DNA of 64,000 bases from Lentilitoribacter sp039986595 (GTDB lineage: Bacteria > Pseudomonadota > Alphaproteobacteria > Rhizobiales > Rhizobiaceae). Location: the NCBI GenBank assembly GCA_039986595.1, contig JBDWQJ010000005.1:186001-250000 (forward strand), written 5' to 3'. Of the stretch, positions 59,446 through 64,000 are shown one piece after another. How positions within the stretch are numbered: the first letter of the stretch is position 1; each line of letters begins with the position of its first letter. Below the pieces are notes generated by a model, which ran no database searches, was not told the origin of the DNA, and saw only the letters and a program-made list of their open reading frames with translations. The translations under genes were made by a program, and so were the position numbers.

Positions 59446-61365
59446 TTATTTACCCAACAATTTGTTGCGCAACTCTTCCATTTCGCGCTCCAAATCTTCC
59501 GCACTGCGTGAAGCACCAGTTTCTGGCGTGATTGGCTTACGTCGAAGCGTGCTTTCTTTCTTCATGATGGTGCTGAATTTGCGTTCTTCTTTTGGTAAGT
59601 CTTGTTTTTCACTCGCCAGCATTGCGCTACGAAGTGGCGCATCCGATTTCGGACTAACACTTGCAGTGGGTGATGTAGGTATATCAAACACATCAGACGC
59701 CCCTGCTTGTTTCTTGCCATTCTCAGTCGAACGCATTTTTTCAACAATAGTACGCAAGTTCAAAGACGTAGCGGTTGCCTTAACACCGTTGGCACTTGGC
59801 AACGCATAATTTGGAACGCGCTCAAACATCATGCGCATTGGCACAGCGACCGCTTCACCAAAGGCAATCGCTTCCCCGTTACCAATCGATGCAAGAAAGC
59901 TTGTGGTCGAGGTTGATGAATTTGGCAGTGCTGAACGAATAATCTCCTGATCTCGATCATTGGCCAAACGCATAGCGAACACGGTTGAACACTGGGATAA
60001 AATTGTCGGATCAAGCTCACCCGGACGCTGCGTCACAATACCAAGGCTCACCCCGTATTTACGACCCTCTTTGGCAATTCTGGAAATTGCTTGGCGAGTT
60101 GGCAAAAAACCCAATTTTGGATCTGATGAGATATATCTGTGTGCCTCTTCACAAACCACCAGAATTTTAATCGCACCTTCACTCCAAAGTGCAATTTCAA
60201 ACGCCATACGACATAAAACAGAGGCCACCGAATCCACAACCTCAGAAGGGATACCAGCCAGTTGGAATGTCGTAACAGGTTTACCATCGCCAGGAATTCT
60301 GAAGATTGTTCCGATTGTATCTAAAATTGTATCGGTGATCGTATTTGACGAGAACATGAATGAATAACGCGGATTGTTGATCGCCGAGAATACTCGGGTT
60401 TTCAATTGACGCAAATACGGCTTTTCATTGCGACCTTCTAAACGGCCAATTCGCTCATCTAACAATGCAAGCAAATCTGCAACACGGTATGGCACCGGAG
60501 AATCCGATGTAATAGATGAGTTTTCTTTGCGTTTATTCAAACTGGATGGGGCATTGCCTTTAAATGCCTTTTTGGCTTCGCCGATAAGATCACGCAACAC
60601 ATTAACTTCGTCCATAACCTTTGGCTGGCCACGGAAAATAACTTCAACAAACTCATCGAACTTAAATAGCCAAAACGGCAAATCCAATGTTTCAGGACCG
60701 ATAGCAACTGAACGATCACCAAAAGCAGGCGCAAATTCGTCATGAGGGTCAAGCACCAATACCCGCAACTGATCATCTGAATCAATCGCTTTGTTTACAA
60801 GTAGTGACAATGCGGTGGATTTACCAACACCTGTGGTACCCACCAGCGCGAAGTGACGCGATAGCATCGATGGTATACAAATCGATGCATCCATACTTTT
60901 GTTTTGCGACAACTTGCCAATTACAACCGCATGTTCTGAACCCACATCATAAATGAGTTTCAAATCTTCAGCACGTATGTCATGCGTAGGCGCACCCAAA
61001 TATGGGTACTGGCTTATCCCTGTTGAGAAAATGATGTTATCTAAATCCGGGCGCACTTCACCAACCAGCTCAGCTTCCACATTCAGTGTATTTGAACCAT
61101 CTAGGTTCCACGTGCCTTCCGGCATACTCATCGAAGATACAAGAGCCACAACGCGGTTATCACCAACCACGATTGAAACCAAACGCCCAACAGACCAACT
61201 TTTAGATAATTCAATGTCGTCTTTAGGAATGACAGATGCAATTTGAACTTTAGAACCTGTGCAAGAAACAACGTGCCCTAATTGTCGACCAGCCTTTGGT
61301 ACAAACCGCCGATCTGATGAGACAGCTAGGTTTAGATTTTTATTTTTTATAGTTATACCCGACAC
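59446..61365 (-). CDS. HerA-like ATP-binding protein (DUF87)
   Basis: A 639-residue ATPase of the HerA/FtsK type. It has an N-terminal HAS-barrel-like region (about 10-125) and a P-loop FALVGTTGVGKSTALSLLV (about 172-190). The Walker B-type segment AIKILVVCEEAHRYI is near 400, with GIVTQRPGELDPTILSQCSTVFAMRLANDRDQE after it, and a charged C-terminal tail. HerA proteins translocate DNA, often with the nuclease NurA, but no NurA gene is next to it here. Conserved position beside ilvB and miaA suggests a housekeeping function in this order. Confidence 0.82.
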   Translation of the reverse strand: MSGITIKNKNLNLAVSSDRRFVPKAGRQLGHVVSCTGSKVQIASVIPKDDIELSKSWSVGRLVSIVVGDNRVVALVSSMSMPEGTWNLDGSNTLNVEAELVGEVRPDLDNIIFSTGISQYPYLGAPTHDIRAEDLKLIYDVGSEHAVVIGKLSQNKSMDASICIPSMLSRHFALVGTTGVGKSTALSLLVNKAIDSDDQLRVLVLDPHDEFAPAFGDRSVAIGPETLDLPFWLFKFDEFVEVIFRGQPKVMDEVNVLRDLIGEAKKAFKGNAPSSLNKRKENSSITSDSPVPYRVADLLALLDERIGRLEGRNEKPYLRQLKTRVFSAINNPRYSFMFSSNTITDTILDTIGTIFRIPGDGKPVTTFQLAGIPSEVVDSVASVLCRMAFEIALWSEGAIKILVVCEEAHRYISSDPKLGFLPTRQAISRIAKEGRKYGVSLGIVTQRPGELDPTILSQCSTVFAMRLANDRDQEIIRSALPNSSTSTTSFLASIGNGEAIAFGEAVAVPMRMMFERVPNYALPSANGVKATATSLNLRTIVEKMRSTENGKKQAGASDVFDIPTSPTASVSPKSDAPLRSAMLASEKQDLPKEERKFSTIMKKESTLRRKPITPETGASRSAEDLEREMEELRNKLLGK

Positions 61366-61483
61366 AATTTACCCCACACAATACGCGCTAATGGTCAGAA
61401 TACGGCATTATCGTTAATAAAAAATTTAGGGGATCTGGCGCAAGGGACGCCAAAACACCGTCAATTTTTCCCATAATATGCTG

Positions 61484-61512
61484 TTGACGCTGCAAGAATT
61501 TGCCGTTAATTG
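61484..61512 (+). promoter_or_regulatory. Candidate promoter of ilvB-ilvN
   Basis: TTGACG (61484-61489), a 17-bp spacer and TAATTG (61507-61512). The start would be near 61519-61521, so the leader peptide at 61521 would be nearly leaderless. Confidence 0.5.
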
Positions 61513-61520
61513 TTTTTGCT

Positions 61521-61577
61521 ATGATTTATACAAAAGAACTAATTGTGGTGGGTAAGCGCATGGGCAAGATGGTGTAA
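61521..61577 (+). CDS. Predicted ilv leader peptide (attenuator)
   Basis: Eighteen codons, MIYTKELIVVGKRMGKMV, with four branched-chain codons in a row (CTA ATT GTG GTG = Leu-Ile-Val-Val) directly before the first RNA hairpin. No Shine-Dalgarno precedes it and the predicted transcription start is almost at the ATG. Stalling of a ribosome at these codons when Leu, Ile or Val is scarce would change folding of the following RNA and prevent the terminator, as known for Caulobacter ilvBN. Confidence 0.7.
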   Translation: MIYTKELIVVGKRMGKMV

Positions 61578-61633
61578 CCATCTGGCGGAAGCTCCCATGC
61601 GCAAAACGAAGGCTCCTAAAGGGGCCTTTTTTT
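61556..61633 (+). promoter_or_regulatory. ilvBN transcription attenuator with terminator
   Basis: The stem GCGCATGGG (61556-61564) and CCCATGCGC (61594-61602) encloses the inner hairpin AGATGG/CCATCT. A terminator follows: AAGGCTCC-taaa-GGGGCCTT (61609-61628) and a T-run. The strand AAGCTCCC (61589-61596) could instead pair with GGGGCCTT, an antiterminator-like alternative. The 310-bp gap between the ATPase gene and ilvB is occupied by this leader and the ilv promoter. Confidence 0.75.
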
Positions 61634-61675
61634 ATGACTTTTAATTTGCAGTGAACAAGATCAAAGAGAAAAAAA

Positions 61676-63475
61676 ATGACTGGTACAGAACAGGAAATAT
61701 CGGGCGATGAACACCAAATGACTGGTGCAGAGATGGTCCTAAAAGCACTTGGCGAAAATGGCGTTAAACACGTCTTTGGATATCCCGGTGGTGCTGTGCT
61801 GCCAATTTATGATGAAATTCACCAACAAGAAGCCATTGAGCATATTTTAGTGCGCCACGAACAAGGCGCAGGACATATGGCGGAAGGTTACGCCCGATCA
61901 ACTGGTAAACCCGGTGTTTGTCTTGCAACATCTGGCCCAGGCGCAACTAATGTTGTCACCGCGTTACAAGATGCATTGATGGATTCCATCCCGATGGTGT
62001 GTTTAACAGGACAAGTTCCAACCGCGCTTATCGGCTCTGATGCATTTCAAGAATGCGACACCGTCGGCATTACGCGCCCCTGCACAAAACACAATTGGCT
62101 CGTCAGAGACGTTAATGAGTTAGCGCAAGTTATTCATGAAGCGTTTCATGTCGCGACAAGCGGGCGCCCTGGCCCTGTGGTTGTTGATATTCCAAAGGAT
62201 GTTCAATTTGCCACCGGAACTTATGTCCCTCTTGCCAAGGCCCCGGCTCGCAAGAGCTATAGACCTGTAAAAACAGGCAATTCTGAAAGCATTAAACAAG
62301 CGATCGAATTGATAAAAAATGCAAAACGACCGATCATCTATTCTGGTGGCGGGGTTGTTAATTCAGGACCTGAAGCTTCTACTTTATTACGAGACTTGGT
62401 GAAACTAACAGGTGCTCCGATCACATCAACATTGATGGGGTTAGGCTCTTACCCAGCATCTGGCAAGCATTGGCTTGGCATGCTTGGAATGCACGGCACA
62501 TATGAAGCGAATATGGCAATGCACGATTGCGACGTGATGGTATGTGTTGGCGCACGTTTTGATGACCGGATCACAGGTCGTCTTGATGCGTTCTCACCCG
62601 GTTCAAAGAAAATCCACATCGATATCGATCCTTCATCTATTAATAAGAACGTGCGCGTTGATGTTCCTATCATTGGTGATGTTGGTTCAGTTCTTGAAGA
62701 TATGGTTCGCATTTGGCGCGCGGATGCTTCTGATTTAAAAGAAGAACGTCTTGCCGAATGGACAGCGCAGATCAACCAATGGCGTGCACGTAATTCTCTG
62801 GCCTTTACTGAGAATAACGATGTTATCATGCCACAATACGCAGTCCAACGTCTTTACGAACTTACAAAAGACAAAGACACATATATCACGACAGAAGTTG
62901 GCCAACACCAAATGTGGGCAGCACAATTTTATGGATTTGAAGAACCAAACCGTTGGATGACATCTGGTGGTCTTGGCACTATGGGTTATGGCTTCCCAGC
63001 AGCCATTGGTGTGCAAGTTGCGCACCCGGATGCATTGGTTATTGATATTGCAGGGGATGCATCTATCCAGATGTGTATTCAGGAAATGTCATGTGCCGTT
63101 CAACATAACCTACCGGTGAAAATCTTTATCTTAAACAACAACTATATGGGAATGGTGCGCCAGTGGCAGCAATTGCTGCACGGAAATCGCTTATCAAATT
63201 CATACACTGAATCTATGCCAGATTTCGTCAAATTGGCAGAGGCCTATGGCGGTGTGGGTATCAGATGTTCAAAACCATCTGAATTGGATGATGCGATCAA
63301 TGAAATGGTTTCTATCGATAAACCTGTTATCTTTGATTGTAACGTTGCCACATTGGCAAACTGTTTCCCAATGATCCCATCGGGTAAAGCGCATAACGAA
63401 ATGTTGCTTCCCGATGAAGCAACAGACGAAGTTGTTGCCAATGCCATCGACGCCGCTGGCGCCAGATTAGTTTAA
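61676..63475 (+). CDS. ilvB: Acetolactate synthase large subunit
   Basis: A 599-residue ThDP-dependent enzyme, first step in branched-chain amino acid synthesis (two pyruvate to acetolactate). Domains are in order: N-terminal ThDP pyrimidine domain (VFGYPGGAVLPIYDEI, VRHEQGAGHMAEGYARSTGKPGVCLATSGPGATN), central FAD domain (about 205-340, with MLGMHGTYEANMAMHDCDVMVCVGARFDDRITG), and C-terminal ThDP domain (GLGTMGYGFPAAIGVQ, IDIAGDASIQMCIQEM, NNNYMGMVRQWQ). It is followed by ilvN after 16 bases and preceded by an attenuator. Confidence 0.96.
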   Translation: MTGTEQEISGDEHQMTGAEMVLKALGENGVKHVFGYPGGAVLPIYDEIHQQEAIEHILVRHEQGAGHMAEGYARSTGKPGVCLATSGPGATNVVTALQDALMDSIPMVCLTGQVPTALIGSDAFQECDTVGITRPCTKHNWLVRDVNELAQVIHEAFHVATSGRPGPVVVDIPKDVQFATGTYVPLAKAPARKSYRPVKTGNSESIKQAIELIKNAKRPIIYSGGGVVNSGPEASTLLRDLVKLTGAPITSTLMGLGSYPASGKHWLGMLGMHGTYEANMAMHDCDVMVCVGARFDDRITGRLDAFSPGSKKIHIDIDPSSINKNVRVDVPIIGDVGSVLEDMVRIWRADASDLKEERLAEWTAQINQWRARNSLAFTENNDVIMPQYAVQRLYELTKDKDTYITTEVGQHQMWAAQFYGFEEPNRWMTSGGLGTMGYGFPAAIGVQVAHPDALVIDIAGDASIQMCIQEMSCAVQHNLPVKIFILNNNYMGMVRQWQQLLHGNRLSNSYTESMPDFVKLAEAYGGVGIRCSKPSELDDAINEMVSIDKPVIFDCNVATLANCFPMIPSGKAHNEMLLPDEATDEVVANAIDAAGARLV

Positions 63476-63491
63476 AAAGGAGAACCTTGAT

Positions 63492-64000
63492 ATGAATGCA
63501 CAGCAAAAACCCACAGGTTCAGCCTATTTCCTCAGCAATGTAGAACAAGAAATTGTATTTCGCACTTTGTCTGTTGTCGTGGACAATGAACCAGGCGTTC
63601 TCGCCCGCGTAATTGGCCTATTTTCAGGGCGCGGTTACAATATCGAGAGCCTGACAGTGTCAGAAACTCAAAACGAGCGGCACCTGTCGCGCATCACAAT
63701 TGTCACAAGCGGAACTGCAAACGTTTTGGAGCAAATCAAAACGCAGCTTGAGAGAATTGTTCCTGTCCATCGCGTTGTTGACCTTGATGCAAAAGCCAAA
63801 GAACTTGGTTACGAAAAGCCAATCGAGCGCGAATTGGCACTTGTTAAAGTCAAAGGCGAAGGTAATGATCGTATGGAAGCTTTGCGCATTGCAGATGCTT
63901 TTAAAGCTGAAGTCGTTGATGCAAATCGTGATCATTTTATCTTTGAAATCACAGGCCGTGTTTCCAAAGTTGACCAATTTATCGATATTATGAGATCACT
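63492..64000 (+). CDS. ilvN: Acetolactate synthase small subunit (cut by window edge)
   Basis: The first 169 residues are visible. An ACT domain starts near residue 22 (RTLSVVVDNEPGVLARVIGLFSGRGYNIESLTVSETQN), followed by the C-terminal domain (ELALVKVKGEGNDRMEALRIADAFKAEVVD). It is the regulatory subunit that gives valine feedback inhibition and raises activity of IlvB. It has AAGGAGAA upstream of ATG 63492. The stop lies just right of the window. Confidence 0.95.
   Translation, partial: MNAQQKPTGSAYFLSNVEQEIVFRTLSVVVDNEPGVLARVIGLFSGRGYNIESLTVSETQNERHLSRITIVTSGTANVLEQIKTQLERIVPVHRVVDLDAKAKELGYEKPIERELALVKVKGEGNDRMEALRIADAFKAEVVDANRDHFIFEITGRVSKVDQFIDIMRS

Overview
The window reads as a chromosomal segment of a low-GC (roughly mid-40s percent by eye) alphaproteobacterium, most likely a marine member of the Hyphomicrobiales (Rhizobiales). 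Supporting signs are the aerobic CobN-type cobalamin pathway, a circularly permuted two-piece tmRNA gene, an alphaproteobacterial SspB, an Irr-type iron box before bacterioferritin, and the block thyA-folA-hflK-hflC-DUF2065-degP-serB-miaA-ATPase-ilvB-ilvN. I saw no insertion sequence, prophage, CRISPR array or tRNA gene.

1-14.6 kb: cobalamin synthesis, all on the minus strand. One operon is DUF6732-cbiX-cobH-cobL-cobI-cbiG/cobJ, which runs off the left edge. It is preceded by a structured leader that can hide its own Shine-Dalgarno. A second operon is cobP-cobW-cobN-cobO-SDR, preceded by a clear cobalamin riboswitch. cobQ stands alone and has a structured, terminator-ended leader or small RNA in front of it.

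14.9-27 kb: a corrinoid-dependent methyl-transfer cluster. It encodes a BHMT-like homocysteine methyltransferase, a non-pyrrolysine MttB-family methyltransferase, its corrinoid protein, DUF1638, the PF13769 'virulence factor' protein, a MetF-like reductase, an MtrH/AcsE-like methyl-THF:corrinoid methyltransferase, a RACo-type ASKHA/ferredoxin activator, a QueG-like 2x[4Fe-4S] protein and a GlxA/AraC regulator. Together these could move methyl groups from a quaternary amine such as a betaine to tetrahydrofolate or homocysteine, using B12 made by the neighbouring operons. Four enzymes carry Arg/Gly-rich tails, and two transcription units share a near-identical 21-bp operator. This is the most interesting part of the window.

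27-51 kb: housekeeping and accessory genes. These are a large MscS channel, a Nudix protein, an EEP nuclease, a PLP aminotransferase, a LysE exporter, SthA, an orphan beta-repeat protein, an acyltransferase, ilvC, a TetR regulator, bfd-bfr with an Irr box, pdxJ, a DMT exporter, creatinase (creatine to sarcosine and urea, again one-carbon related), a ClC channel, a D-lactate/glycolate oxidase, AsmA, DUF4169 and sspB.

51-64 kb: tmRNA (tag ANDNNYAEARLAA) lies just upstream of its adaptor gene sspB. Then follow DUF2853, thyA-folA, hflKC-DUF2065-degP, the divergent serB/miaA pair with overlapping start codons, a HerA-like ATPase, and ilvB-ilvN behind a leader-peptide attenuator. ilvN is cut by the right edge.
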